Below are positions 29,201 to 43,800 of a stretch of 64,000 nucleotides of DNA, in pieces (positions within the stretch are counted from its first letter, which is position 1; each line of letters opens with the position of its first letter). The notes beneath the pieces are model-generated. The model worked only from the letters and a program-made list of their open reading frames with translations. It had not been told where the DNA came from and ran no database searches. The DNA lies in the NCBI RefSeq assembly GCF_017654505.1, contig NC_054552.1, positions 29,300,915-29,364,914 on the forward strand. The letters run 5' to 3'. The stretch is from Polyodon spathula (lineage: Eukaryota > Chordata > Actinopteri > Acipenseriformes > Polyodontidae). The translations under genes were made by a program, and so were the position numbers.

Positions 29201-32200
29201 AGTTGCCTTTTTTGACAAAACCAATGAAGTCGTGTTTGAAAACATCTGTAGAAGACGTTGTAGTACAATAACACCAGACCTGGGAAGCTGGTTTGGAAAG
29301 AGGTACTGAAAGAACTGGATCTGTTTTTTAATGCTTCTTTCTATACAGCAGTCCATAAAGATTTCTTGAAAACAGCCTTGCTCCATTAGGTTCCCTTGGC
29401 ATTTGCAGTTTATATTAATCTGTGAGGAGCACGCTCTTTGTGGTTTGATCACATTGTCATTGTCGCTGGCAGGAGACGCATGGCTTGTTGTTCTTGGCTG
29501 GGTTCCTGCCATGTCCACCATGGTGACTGCAAGCTGTTTTACTGGATGGATAGTTTTGTTGAGTCCTGATCAGTTTGGTCAGAGCACTGCTCAATAGCTT
29601 TTGCAGGCTACCAGGGTAGTTTGTGTTCTTTATCACGTGAGCAATGGTCAAAGATATCTTAACTAGACTACTGTAATTCTGGGGATAGCTGGTAATATTA
29701 CCCTGTCTGGCAGATTAATATGATAAGATTAAAGATTGTTTTGTTTTGTCTCATTTCAATTCCATTCTTACTTTCTCATGGCATTCCATGTGCAAATTAC
29801 TGTCACATCAAGAACTCTCTATCAGATCTGTAATTTTCCTTTTGTTGTTCTTTGTCAGGGTAAAGATACAAACATTACCTTTTTGGTTTTCTTCATTTTT
29901 TTTGCCCTTGGGCTTCTTGTGTTCTTCTATCGAAGCAAAGTCATTGACTAAACAGTTCCAGTCATATTGTGAAGTTTTCTGGGAATGTATTTTAACGTGA
30001 CGTTTTTGTTTTATCTCCTTGACACTGACAGTAAATCCCTGGGACTGCCTGAATGACTGGCCTTATCTTTTACCCTGGGGTTTATATCAGACCAAGTTCT
30101 TTCCACTGGTTCCTCTGTGCCTTTGGAAAGCGTCCACATTTTTTTACATATTGCAAGATGTATTCTGTTTTACCTGAATAATACGTTGCGTTATGGATTT
30201 GTGAATTTAGATCATCAATGGTTCCACTTTGAGCATAATGCTGTTGACTTGTCTCACTGGATGACACACTGAGTTTGTGACCTGAAGTAATTTCTACCTG
30301 TGGTATTCAAAACTTCTTGTGACACATTAATGCTGGTAACTAAATGTCTGCATAGAGCAACCAAACAGGAAAGATAGTCAGTAAATATGTTTGCTTCCTG
30401 CACTAAACAGGACTTTGGTATATTGCACTATAACCTTTTTATGGCTCTGTGGTGTAGCAAACACTTTTTAAATATTACATGTCCCATGAATGCATTGTAA
30501 TTGCACGGACTGGTATGGTGTTTATTACACTTTTTAAAGTTTAAAACAGTATTTGCATCTTAGGAATCCTGTAACTCAAACCGATTCTGAGAAAGACAGC
30601 ATTATTTCTGCTTCTCTAAGTGACCACACAGTACAAAGGTAACCCTATTTAAGAGAGAGATGCTTGTGTCTTTGGGAAAGAGGCTACAGGGGGTATGAGG
30701 AACAAGCAAGAAAGTGGAGATAAGGACAACAAACAAAAGGGACAGGCTTGTTTGGCCTAATGACCTTTTCCTGTTCCTAAATGATCTTGTGCTCCTACAT
30801 TTGTTGAATAGATCTGATTTTATGTTCAGTTATTGTTTAACTTTTGTTTTTGTTTTGTTTCTAAAGGGGAAAAGAGTATGAAACCTCTCTAGAAGCAAAG
30901 ATTCAGGTTCCTGACTCGCCATATAAAGCCAAGTGAGTAGCCTGTTTAATTACATATTCTAACGGCCTGATTATAATTTGCATGGGCTATCCAGTTGGTA
31001 TGGGTTATTGAAATCCACCTGAACACTTCGCAGGCTAAGTGTGCTGAATATATTACTGCAGAGTATTTGGGGTTAATTAACCTGTGTGGATCTTGTATGT
31101 TTTGGGATTTTAAATTAAGTACCAATCAGGGCGCCTGGTTTTCAAAGATACCGGTACATTTATTTTAAATTTATTCTGTCATCTGATGCACAGCAAACAG
31201 AGGAGGAACGTTCATCTCAATTAACCCTAAAATGTTAAAATGATGTGTTGGAGAGATCCTGGGCTGATTTTTAAATACCACCAAATGTATAAATGGTTAC
31301 AGTATGGATCTTGGTGTACCAAGCTTAAGAAATTCTACTGCAAATGTCAGACTGAAAAACAGGTTGGATGAATTTTACTGGTGGTTTGGAGCTTTGAGCA
31401 ACACAGCCCTGAAGGTAGAAAAGCACTCTGAAATGTGCAACTGTACTGTGCAACACAGGGAAGTAAACAAATGAGAAATTAATATGGGTTTCCTAATAGT
31501 GAGCATTTGAAGGGGAATACTAGGCTTTACCTTAGAAGCGAGTTTTTGGTTTGGTTCCTGTGATTACAATTTGTTCTTTATTGCACCACAGGTTACAGAG
31601 GCTGGTAAAGGACCTGGTGAAGCAGCTCCCGGGGCAAGATAGTGGTCACTGGACAAACAACAAGGTGTCTGGCCTAGACAGAACACTTGGGGAGATCTCA
31701 AGGATCTTGGAGAAACAGGTACTGTTTCTTCCAGAGCAATAGCAGCTTTACTGATTCCTATTTTAAATGTTTCAGATTTTCTAGGTACTACTGTACATAC
31801 TTTGTCAGCAATCGATGGTGGCATATGTTGGAATTCTAAAAGAAAGTTCTATGAGGATCATTTCTAGAAATCTTTCTCAGTGTTTTTTAATTGAAAAAGA
31901 CTTCTTGCACAAACTTTATTTAGTGTGTAGTATTACTATAGAGTTGAAGCAGGTGTGTACATTAATTATATGACCATAGAACAAACATTTAGCAAATTCT
32001 ATGTACCTTGTTTACTTCTTTTATTGCTTATGGATATCCCATTGTTCAGACATGTCTTCCACCAGGGTTCAATGAACAAATGCAATAAAGTATTGTAGCC
32101 AGTAATTAGAGTAACCATGAGGAATCGTTTTTGTGAACTGCCCTGTGTACCAACAAGCTGCGTGATTAACTTGCAGAAAATAGTTGTTCTGTGTAGGTGG

Positions 32201-35200
32201 ATCGAAAAAATATATTGCCTCGTTTTTTCCTGGCATATATATTCTATCCCACCTCCAAAATGTCTGCAGCCGTCAAAAAGAAACAGAATACACAGACTCA
32301 TTTGGAAATGTGCCAACTAAAAAAAACAATCATTCAGAAATGTCACAGCTCTTGCCAACAGTAAAAGGTTATTGAGCTTCTTACTGTGCAGCTTAAAGCT
32401 CTGCCAGTGTGCAGAGAGACGAGACTGTTGTGTGACCTTCCTCTACGTCACCTGTTGCCAAAATAGACAGTTACATAATCATTGCAGTGGAAATAATTCC
32501 TACAGAATGTGAAAAACATTGACGAGACTAATTTTTCAAGGATTTTAAAGTCAATTTTCTCCAGCCCTTCAAAGTCGTACTTGGCAGTGGTGACAATGAA
32601 CACATGATTTCTGTGCAGAACACACAGAACATGCAATCTTGTGCAAAAGGTATAGCAGTTTGGCATGCTGTGCTGTCCCCTGGAGATATCCCATGTTTGT
32701 TCTTTATTTTACATTTCAAGTTAATCTGTATTTTGGCACTATTATAGTCTTCAAATTTGAGATAATCGTCCATGAGATTCAGGTTTGGCAAGGCTCCATT
32801 TTGGATTACGCACTGTCCCGTTTTTGGCCAGCAACAGCTGCATACTGCATTTCCTTTCCAGCTTCATGTGCCCTGCTGTACCCAGTGAACCACTGACACA
32901 GCAGCCAGATTTAGGGGTTGGCTTGGTTCACCAATTCATGTACAGCTAACTTTTTGCATCATCTAGAATTCATGTATTGAGACATCTATTAAAAAAAAAA
33001 AGCAAAAAATATATGAACACAATTTATTTATTTACTCAAAGAAAGTACAGGATAACAATTAGGCTGCTGTGTGTTACAGTTGCATATTTATGAAGAGTTT
33101 AATATATGTCAATGTATTTCAACTACTTCACTCATTTTTAAATATTTTCAAATGGTAATTGCTTTCCACAAACCATATTTAAATATTTTGAAATAAGTTA
33201 CTTTCTGGAATCTGTATTTCATTATTTTTAAATAATAGTTCCTTTCTGCAATCTGTATTTAATTACTTTCAATTATTTACAATTTGTATTTAATTATTTT
33301 CAAATAATTGTTACTTTTCACAAACCATATTTATAACTATATTTATCCCAGGTCTGGTTATAGAGTGGTATTAGGGCTAATAAGCGCATTTATTAACATC
33401 TTATAGTTGGCTAGTCTCTCCTTTTTAAACCTTTTGTGTATTTTTTTTTTGTATTTTTTTAAAATAATATTTTAGTTTTATATTTGCAACGGTTACTTAT
33501 ATACTATATGAAGTTTGAAAGGAGAATAAGCAGTATTGATGACTTGAGGGACATGGACACAGTGAAAATCAAGCTAAACCTTAATGCATTATCGTTTTCA
33601 AGGTATTACCCTGCCACCAGTGTAGCCTCATTACTCCCTGTGTGTCCTGATCAATAAGGTCAGGTGAGATTGATTTGAGTAGCTGTCATTGTGTTTATGA
33701 AGAGAAAAATATACAGTCGTTTATAGTGGCGAGCTGTAATTCTCCTGCTAACTTGTGGGTCAAAAAATCAGTAGACACATCTCACATGTCAGTGGGCGGT
33801 GGATAGAAAGTTGATGGTGTCAATCATTGACTGAAGGGGAGGGGACAGAGGCTGTTAATGAATTTCCCCTGGGAGGCAGACAAAAACTCTCTAGCCTGAT
33901 GGAAGAGGAGGAGCCAGCCGGGAAGCAGTAACCTTCCAAGCTGTCAGGGGGACTGTGAGTCTGCTGCATTGATGTGCATCTGCTAATGGTCTGGGCTGGA
34001 TAAAGCATTGGCCTGAGGGGAAGACAAGAGTTCAGATTCCTGTCCTCTTCCAGGGCTTGTTGATAGTGCACAGTGGGGAGCTGCTGCATCTAGATCAATA
34101 TTAAGGCGTGTAAATTTGAATTTCATTGGCGAACAACTTAATCAGTGCTATTGAAAAGCTTGTTTGTGTTCTATCTTCTTTTTGTGTGTTTGTAAACTCA
34201 GTCTGAATATCTTATGCTATAGTCTGTTCAAACACTCGTGAAGGTGTACAGTGAATGTAGAGCTAAAGGAGAGTCCATTTCAAACTACCGGGGGTGGGGG
34301 GGGGGGGGGGTCCAGCTTTGAGAGGCAATGGTTAAAATGCTTTTGATTTGAATTTGTTATTAGTGTTTAGTGATCTGATAAGAATACTTTTAATTAATTA
34401 CATTTAGCAAACAGCTGTGGTCTGGGATTCCCCTTGCCCAGTTTCTTCTGGTGTGTATCCCTGATATTTCATTGCGCATTGCTGGTTTATTTCACCTTGG
34501 AAAGGAAATGCCTCTCCTCAGGGTCTCCTGATTTTGAAATAAGCATTTAATAACTCCCCAGCCATGATCAACAGTTGTTTTCCCTCTGTAAAATATTCCT
34601 TGTTTCTCAACCTACATACTGCATCAAGTATGTCATGGTCAAGGGCTTCCCCTCACCCACTCATTGCATGTCCGAGATAGTCGCTCACCAGCCACGTAGT
34701 TGGTTTTGAATAGTCTGTGATAATTAGTTTTTCTCTCCCGCCCCCAACAAAGAGTCATCACTGTCCCCCATCACAGCAGATGGCAGTTTACCTTCTGTGT
34801 GTCCACTAAAGTCAGCCTAATCCTAGACTGCAAAGCAGAGCATGGGCTTGAAGTCCCAACATTCAAACCGAGAGTGTCAACAGTACAGAGCTCCATTGTG
34901 TGAGCCACACAGCACTCATCCTTGCGCTGGCTTCTTTTCTTCAAATCCCAGAGCAAAAAGAATAACAAATACTTTTTCTCTATCAATGCGATGTCTGTAA
35001 CTAAATGTACTTTTTATTCCTACCCCCCCAGTGACATATTTTACAAACCCTGCTTTGCTTTCATCTCTAATTTTTTTTTTTTTTTGTCTGCAATGCTTTT
35101 GACCCCTGCAAGCCTCTCCCTCTGTGGCCACTAATAGTTTATTTTGTGTCAAACAAGATTTTTGTTTTCCTGAATGTCTGATATATTTTCAGATTTCTGT

Positions 35201-37804
35201 TCCACCAGCCATGAGGTCAGGTATTTACATTTCAGTAAAATGTTTGTCATAGCTTTCAAATAGAAGGTAGCCTGAGAGCGATAGTGTTTATCACACAGTG
35301 AGGACTGTCAGGAACAGTTGGTCTCAGTACTTCAGAGCAGGGCCAGTATTTACATTTTCATTTACAAACTGCCAGAACTGATGTCGCTATTGTGACCGAC
35401 TGGTAGATGATGCACCAGTAGAAAAGACAGCTTACCTACTCAGCTGCCTTATCTGAAAACTGTCCATCAACTGATTTGAAAGCTTTGACAGAACATGATT
35501 GGGGATGACTAATATAGCAAACATAAACAGAAAAAAAAAACATTGGAAAAATCTTAGAAAAGCAAGTCTAAAGAACACTTCAAAAACTATTTAAGAAGCT
35601 TTGTTCTTTACTGCATTTGTAAGCAAATAATCCACTGAGGTTATACACTGAGAAGACAGTGCTGCTGCTTTGCCTTATCTAGCACAGGGATGGCCAGAGA
35701 TTGTAATTCTTTGTAGTAGGAACATATAAACTATAATATGTGATGCAGAAAATGTTTGGAGTTACCTAGAGGCAAATACCATTTCAAGTGTAACTTAATT
35801 TAAACACACTATTTATTGGCAATGATAACTTTAATGTTTCATCATTTTAAACTGCTTTAGATTGCTGCCAGTAGATGTAGAGAACTCACATCTCTTATCC
35901 TGTTTATATTTTTCAGCCAGTTAGTAGATTTTAAAAGTATAACAATTCTCACTGAATTGCAGAAAGTGTTAAAAGCTGTGATCACTTTTGGATTTAGCCA
36001 CAAGGTGGCAAGACTTGAGGCATGTGTCTCAGCAGCAATCTTTTAGCTTTTTAAAGCAACAAGAAAATACTTCCTCTGAGCATTTTCTAAATAATATCCG
36101 TGCAGTACAAGTTTAGCTTTTTTTAATCTACATGGAAATGTAATCTGACAAAGCTAAGTTTTGTATCCAGATTTAAAAAACAAAACAAGCAACAAACAAA
36201 AAAAACCCCACTAAAAAGCACAGTGTTGACAGGGTTCATTTTGTTAACGTTTTATGTTTGTAATAACCCACATGTTGCTTGGATAAGAGGCTTTCATTCT
36301 GGAATATCATGCAAATTAATATCATCCCACTGTCCTAAGTGTAACATCAATCCTATTAAAAAACTGGTCTTCAGAAGAAAGAAAGTTTTGAATATCGCCC
36401 TAGGGGTCCACGTGTCTACAGATCTTAGGCATTGTCAAGCTGCTGCGGGCTGCACTGTTCCAACTGCTAATATCCACAAATACCTCTGAAACAGAGAATG
36501 ACTTAAAAATCCAGTCTAAAAGTAAATAAATAAATAAAATTAGAATTGCCTTTATCTTTTTGTAATAGATTTTTTAAAGGTGAACATATATCTTAATACA
36601 TTCAAAATGAGTTTTGAACAATTTTGAAAAAAGAGGGCAGGACTAAATAAGGTTTTGATGATGTTTTTTTGGCAGGCAATGCACTGCTGACAGAAGCTCA
36701 GATGTTTTGGGACTCCTAATTACCAAAGGAAAAAAACCCTTAATGCACATATCTGGATATCATCTTATTAGAACACCGTGTCATTTTTCATTTTCATGAC
36801 AAAGTGGGAGGAGTAATTCAGATGCTGTACTGTGGATTTGTTGCAACCTATTTTTGCGTCCCTTTACAGAGAAGTGGCAGCAAAACACATTAATGTGTAA
36901 AATCTGTACGATTAACCAAAGTTAAAACGTAACGATATAGTGAACTATTTTCATGTAACAATAATACATGTCCTTGGAATTTTAGTAATCCTTACATTAT
37001 AATGAGGGACATGCCTGTAAAATGCCTCCTCCTTTTCCAAGTCTGAAATTGTATATCATGTTTTATGAAGGATTGTCTCAGCGTACAGATTAGAATAAGT
37101 GCCAGCTGAGGTGTTTAGAGTTGCGCTGACAGCTTCATTAACTGCCCTTTCTGCAAGCAGACAGTGTTTACTACCTAAAGGAGGCTGGCCACTACTCTTA
37201 AAATACTCTTTGTGGTGATACAGATGGTATAATCACATTGACTAAATGTTTTATGTTAGAAATAAAGTCTTTGCACTTTGGTTTTAAGGTGTGAAACATT
37301 TACTATATTTGAATAGAAAGATACTGTACAGGCTCCATTCCCTTGAAGTGCGTGTGTGTGTCATATAAATAATGTCTGGATTTAAAGTCAGTACTTCTAA
37401 ACTACTGCCTAAGGGCTACAAGAGTATTACTGCACAATTGAGGTTACTTTTATAACTCAAGAGGAATTGTTCAGTGCTATTTTACATGAAAAGTGCAGTC
37501 GCTGTGTGTTTTATCACATGTGGAGAATAGGAATGCGGATGCACCTATGGCCGTTCTGTTTTATAGTGCGATTGCTCGGAGACGGGAAGTGTTTGTTTAC
37601 TATGGTCAGGTTGCGTGGTCTGTTGCCCTTTTTGAGCTTGTTTAAGGGCAATTGTACAAACAAAACCGACCAGGTAATTACGCTTGCAGAATCACAAGAA
37701 AACCAAGGCAGTGAGACATTTAAAGAAATCTCTGACTTTCCCCATTAGACTGAAGGGTGAGCATTTTTATTCTAGATTTTTTTTTATGGTACCAGCAATC
37801 ATCC

Positions 37805-37835
<31 letters not shown>

Positions 37836-40800
37836 TTTCACAAGCATCAACTGCTTCAGAAAACTACTGGCACTTTTGAAGTTCACTGACAATGTTCTTG
37901 GAGAGATTCATATTTGCTTCAGTAACTAAAATATGTACAACAAAATGTATCTTTATTCCACACATTACTCCATCTCAGCTCAGAGATAGTAAAGCAGTAG
38001 CAGCAGCAGAATATGGTATGACTCATTTACAGGGAGCTATTCTGGAGTCATGCGTTGCTGTTAGTGCATTTATAGTTTGTGATGGTTATATTTTTAAGGG
38101 AAGCATGCACACTAATATGGAAGTAGAATCATCGGGCTATTTCATTATTTTTTTTTTACTGGGATACAAAGTGTTTTCTTCTGTTGTGAATGCTAACTTG
38201 TAATTGCTATAGCAAAAAATATATAATTAACTAACAGTGACATTCTTTATTGAACCCTGTTCTCAGCTATAATGACTGAGCTGCCTGGGGTTGCATCCAC
38301 TGTAGAACACATATCTCTTGCATCAGAAACCTAGTAGTGTACTATATATAATTCTATTACTACGTACCTCTTATATAACTCGCAACCTGTGTAGAATTCT
38401 TCTAAATATTTGTAAACCAGTGTACACCACCAATTACCATACTTTTGGTGACTTACTGGATAACACCTCCTGAGAAACAAGCACCATTTGTTGCTTCGAG
38501 GAGAAAGTCCATGAAAGGCACCTCTGTATTTTCCAGATTGTATTTTCTTGAGCTGGCTTTGTTGCGTTTCGCAAAGCATACTTCCGAGTTACTTCTTGGA
38601 AAGTACAATCATCCAGCTTCAGTAGTGGTTAAATGCAGTCACTAACCAGGGTTTGAGGATAAAACATCTTCCTTCTTTAGTGTGGCATAAAACAGCAAAC
38701 TATGAGGATTATAGTATAAACCAACCACATACAAATGCTATGGAAGAGAATGCTATTATGTTTCATGTAGGGTTATACTGAAGACTGCTAAATGTGTCAT
38801 AAGTAAGTATCATGAAACTCTTTACCCTTTTAAATATCTACTCTGGCTCTTTTAATATTTACTAAGTAAGCCATGTTTGGAAGTCATTCAGGAGACTCCA
38901 AAAAACGCTATACTCATGTGTTTACTGAGTCTGAGCCTGACAAGCTCTAGCAAATACAGCAGAATCAGAGCAAAGGTTTTACTATTTGCTTTGTCAAATG
39001 ATAAGTTGGTGTTCTCTACAATGTCGAATTCAGCTTGCATTAAAACTGGCATGGCTGTAGCCTCAATGCAATGCAATAAAAGTCTTATTTTCAAACTTCT
39101 CCTGGAAGTAGTTTATATTTTAAAAGTTTAAGGGATTACAGTATGTGATTTGATAGGTTTTAACCAAAGCAGATTTTTTTTTAAGTATTAGGGCAAACAG
39201 CAGTGTTCTGTTTTAATTTTCTTGGCATTCCTTTTAATATGTTGTGATCTTTGTTTGGCTTGAAGACGCTTAGATTAATGTCTCTGAAGAGCTCTGGTTT
39301 ACATTGCTAGTGCCCGTCATGATAACATTATTCTGTAAGATTTTAAGCCAATTTTTTTTTTCTTTAATTGCCCCAAAAATACAGTATCTATCAAGACTAA
39401 ACATAATAACTGTTCAGTGGGTTACAGCTGATGTCGGTGCCTTAACCTTCAGTTTCTGCAAAGCTTCTTCCAAAGACCACTGTTTGCTTTGTATGTTCTG
39501 AATGGAAGCTGTTTCGTCCCTGCTGTTTCCAGGGGGTAAAGGGTTAAAGGAATAATCTAATAAGTGTTGCATTGAGCCAAATATCCAGAAGCTGAAAAAC
39601 AAACGGTGACGAAATCCCCCTAAAGAACATCTACTTCAGTTACAGCGTCTCCTGTTCACAAGATGTTCGCTTTGTGGAAGCGCTGACCTGTCAAACCTGC
39701 TTGCATCAGCAGTGGGGAGTGGGAAGGTGTCGCAGATGCCGAGCCTTGCTAAAATGCACCCTGCCTTTCTAAAGAACGTCCAAACAGTTCCCCATCTGTT
39801 GCCTGGGGTCTGAGGGGCTGGGAGTCCCTTCCCCCTGCTTCACCGCAGGGTAATTAGTCTGTTGTGAGAGGCGAGTACAGAGATGGGGCTGTCCAGCCTG
39901 GCTGCTAATACACAGCGACCCACTGGAGATTAGCAGCTGTTTTGCCTTTGATTAGGCTGTGTAATAACAGTTACTTTAGCTAATAATTGGATAGGATTCC
40001 TAGGCCATGTAATTCAGGTTTGGGTTGTCTTTTTTGCTGGTCTGTAGCTGAGCCATGTTACTGGATGGCAGCCTCTAATGCTATTAGTTAGCTGTCAGTC
40101 AGGGTGCAGGATGAGACAGCACTGTTTAGCTCTGCGAATATAAAGGAATAATAGTTGGCAGCAACCAGCCTCCGACCTGAGGGATCGTGGCAACACTTTT
40201 CTAAACTTGGCTCTGAGCCATATTCATTTGTCTGACCTAGGCTTCAATTTTTGACAAAATCCTCATGCCATGACCAAATAAACTTCAGAATTTTCCTGCA
40301 GCCAAGTTGTTAAATACATTTTTTTTTCAATGCTTGAATATGAGCTGCATGTCAAGCAAAGCATGAAAAATGACATAGGGTTTCCATTACATGTGCATTT
40401 TTACCAAACTGAAACACTGTCCACAGGGCAAATTTAGAGCATGTGTGTGTCTGTACTTGTGCTGAAATGCACTTAATCTGTTAATTTGTGCATAATTTAC
40501 TGCTCGGTTATGATGGATCTAATTTGGTTGGCTATATGGCCAATGTAAATGATCACATTAAAGTTTTATTTATTTAGATCCCTTTCAAAGACTTACTTGT
40601 CAATGCCTTATTTAGCTCTCTATACAAAATAATAAAAAAAAATCACATCAAATTAAATATTAAATAAACTATACAAACTCCCCCCCCAATACAGCTGTTG
40701 AAAAGATGTTATTAAAGGCAGATGTTTGACTCCAGAGTTTGAAAGGAAAATCTTTTGGCTGCTAGCATTACAACAGAGGCTGATCGGAACACAGTGAGGA

Positions 40801-43800
40801 ATCATTCACCTTTTACAAAAAATATATTTTTTATGACACAAACAATTGTTTGTTAATAAAACAGTGTTTTATTAAAATTCCATAATAACAGGTATTCTGT
40901 TTTTTTCAATTGGGTATACCCTAACCAATAATGTGCTTTTTTGTGTTCAAGGTTAAAGTCTTTATAAAGAGGCTGTACTCTATTTACAAATAGACAGTAC
41001 AATAACGGATCTTTGGAAGTACCTTGGTCTTTCCAACCAAAGCCCCCTGTGCCTAACTACCGCACACCAGCTGGAAAACCAAGCTGAGCTTCCCAGGGGG
41101 ACCAGACAGCACCTGGCACTGCAGCTGGCAAGAAATGGGTTGCACTGTCCACATCCCCACTGCAAGACAAGGGCTACCGTAAAGATCTTCATCAGCCTCC
41201 TTCCCAGGACCATTTAACAAGCTGCCATAAACCCATTTCTGTCTCTACATAGCTTTTCGAGCGCTCGCTGATGGGCTATTTAAGGCAAACTAAGCCCTCC
41301 TCAGTAGGTGCGAGTATTGATTTTGCATCATAAAGTTACTTGCGGAGAATGGCTTGACTTCCATGCCTACCGATTGCCAGGCGTCAGACATGTCTTTACT
41401 ATTGATGGGAGAAAGTTTGCTTAATCTACACAAAACGCCACTTGAAAGCTTGGCGGAGAATGCAAGGCTTCCCTGTATGCACACTAGTGCTTGAAACCTG
41501 ATCTCGGAAATAGTTCTTGGCCACCAAATAATAAAGAATTATACAGGTGGCATGCATGATTGACACAGACAGAGCTTGTATGCAGCTTTAAATTTTTTTT
41601 TTTTTTAAATTTAATAAAAAATGTAAATGTGTTCAGACTTGTTTGCCTTAAAATCAAACCTCTGTGGAGTATCCAACAGTGAACTTGTGTTATTTACAGA
41701 AACAAAGAATTAAGGGCTTCTTGCTATTTACCATCCAGTCTTACTGCTACAGCCCATCACAAAACAAACATGGGTTTTAAATGTTGTAATAGGACTTGTA
41801 ACAGTTGACTTATTGTTCAGCTCGCCCCTCCCTATCAAAACAAAATAGTAGATACTTTTGATCTCAGTCGAAAGATTTACTCAATAACTCAGCCATAGAT
41901 ACCTGTTTGTCATTGCAAACTGCACTGTCATTTGAAATAAGCCTTGCATCTAAACTATGGAAACCAATCACTCAATGTTCATAAAAACAGTAGAAGTCCC
42001 TGCGGTTTGGTTAATTTTATGCACCTATAAAAGGGAAATGTGATTTTAGCCCCAAAATCCATGCTAATGGGCTGAAAAATGATCTTTTGTTTTACCATAT
42101 TAGGTAGGTCTTTATCTAAGTATCAGTGTGTTAATTAAGTCTGCACCTCCCTGCCACCTACTGTACCTGCCTGCACAAGATATTTCTATTGTCTTCTTCA
42201 TTGATTCAGTAAAGTTCACTGTTTATAAAGCTGCAGAAATAGTTTTGAAAACTGCTCCCTTAACTCCTACAAATAGCAGATTGCAATCAGAAGACAAATT
42301 TTTACATTTTTAGTTTTTTAAAAGTTTAAACCCTTTTTGCCAATCTGTCTTCACTTGCCATGTTTGCGTTGGTGATTTTCAGCTCATGTATTAAGTACTT
42401 TGTGACAACATTTGGATATCTGTCCCTGTGTGATCCAATTAGACTCGACCACTTTTATGAATGCATTTGTTGCTTTATATTTCAGACCAGTGTTTCTCCC
42501 TTGTGGCTGTTTCCATCCTAGTCCTTAATTACCTAATTGAACACTGAGCTTCAGTGAAACAATTGGGCCCGGTTGGAACAAGGCTCTGGACAGCTCAGTT
42601 AAATAATTAAGGTCATGGTTGGAAAAACATTATAGACTGGAATGGATTTTAGACTAACCCGGTAGATTACATATTTTGTATTTGATATTAAAATATATAG
42701 CTAAAGAGATCTTGTTCCTCTTCTTTCTTGATAAAAAAAACCTTTTGTACCATGTTAAGTCGCAGGGGAATGGCAGGGGAAACTTTTTTGAGTTTGTGCA
42801 GGAATTCTTTTTAGGGATCGTTTTGTTTCAGATTTCAGTTCAGCTCCCCCTTTTAGAGGGAGTAAAAACGAAATATTTCCTCTGTGAAAATAACTTGATA
42901 CCCCAGCTCGGCTTGTTATTCCTGACAGTGTTTCTTGTTCTTCCCTCGCAGAACAATGCAGATCAAGTAGCATTTCAGGTCGGAGGGGGGCTCTCAGCCC
43001 TGGAACAGATTCTCCAGGTAGTCACTGCAGCCTCCTGTCCTAATGCAGTCCCACGCATTCCATTAAAGTAAGTACTGACATTCTAACAAGCAAAGGCTCG
43101 GGTAAAAGAAAGACAATGTTTTCTCTTTTAGACAGTTTGCCAGTTACAGTATATTGATTCTCTTTTTCTTTCTTCTGTTCCTGAATCAGCAGCATGCCCA
43201 GACTAAACCAGCTTGGGGAGACTTCAATTCCACCCCACAACCTGGTCCTAATTGCCACGCAATTGTCCATTTGCCTATAAGATGCCATAATTAGTTTCCA
43301 GGGACTTTCAGTTCCCATTTTGTGAAGTTGTCACAGCAGGGGCAAAGACCAGAAAATTATAACCTGTATCATCTAATTACCACAGGACTGGGATCCAGGA
43401 GCAGACATGCCTCACCATTCAAAATACAGATATTGACTTTTTATTTTCTTTCTTTCTTTTTTTTTTTTTTTTTTTAAAAGATGATTATTTTGAGACGAAA
43501 AGGAAACTAACAAAAAAAAGTTTCAAGTGTCTTCAATGTTAACAAAACTTTCAATTTTATTTCAGTTATTCTTTAAGCTGATCACATTTTCATTTTGACT
43601 GCTGTGCAGATTGATAAGTAATTATTAGAAACCAGTCCTTTCTCCTAGAAAGCTAATGGGCTGAATGTCCATGTAATTCCCTTATTAGTATTTCCTTTAT
43701 TCCCATTATAGTCAAAACGGCAATTATACTTGAATTGCTTTGCGTGTTGTGGCAACTGCTTCCCAATCCAAGGACTCTTGGAGAATGAAGCTGCTATTGT

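Larger units (their letters stand above)
23296..30866. other. Intron 15
   Basis: About 7.6 kb. It contains a T-run (24201-24220), an A-run (25331-25352) and a region of mixed, higher-complexity sequence at 27450-28070. No transposon or second gene is recognised. A short phrase at about 30745-30800 resembles a dispersed-repeat tail. Confidence 0.7.
31719..42951. other. Intron 17 (largest visible intron)
   Basis: About 11.2 kb. It holds two tRNA-like SINE heads (33985-34060 and 34850-34925), a G-tract (34290-34310), a T-run (37813-37838), a candidate conserved block (39600-40250), an unexplained GC-richer patch (40980-41530) and a degraded interspersed-repeat candidate (42483-42630). No coding gene is recognised. 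Confidence 0.7.

Noticed and set aside
33985..34060. Functional tRNA gene
   Set aside because: A and B box similarity only; no convincing cloverleaf or acceptor stem.
42676..43071. 131-codon ORF as an independent gene
   Set aside because: Only its last part is real coding: SCAPER exon 18 from 42952; the rest reads intron.
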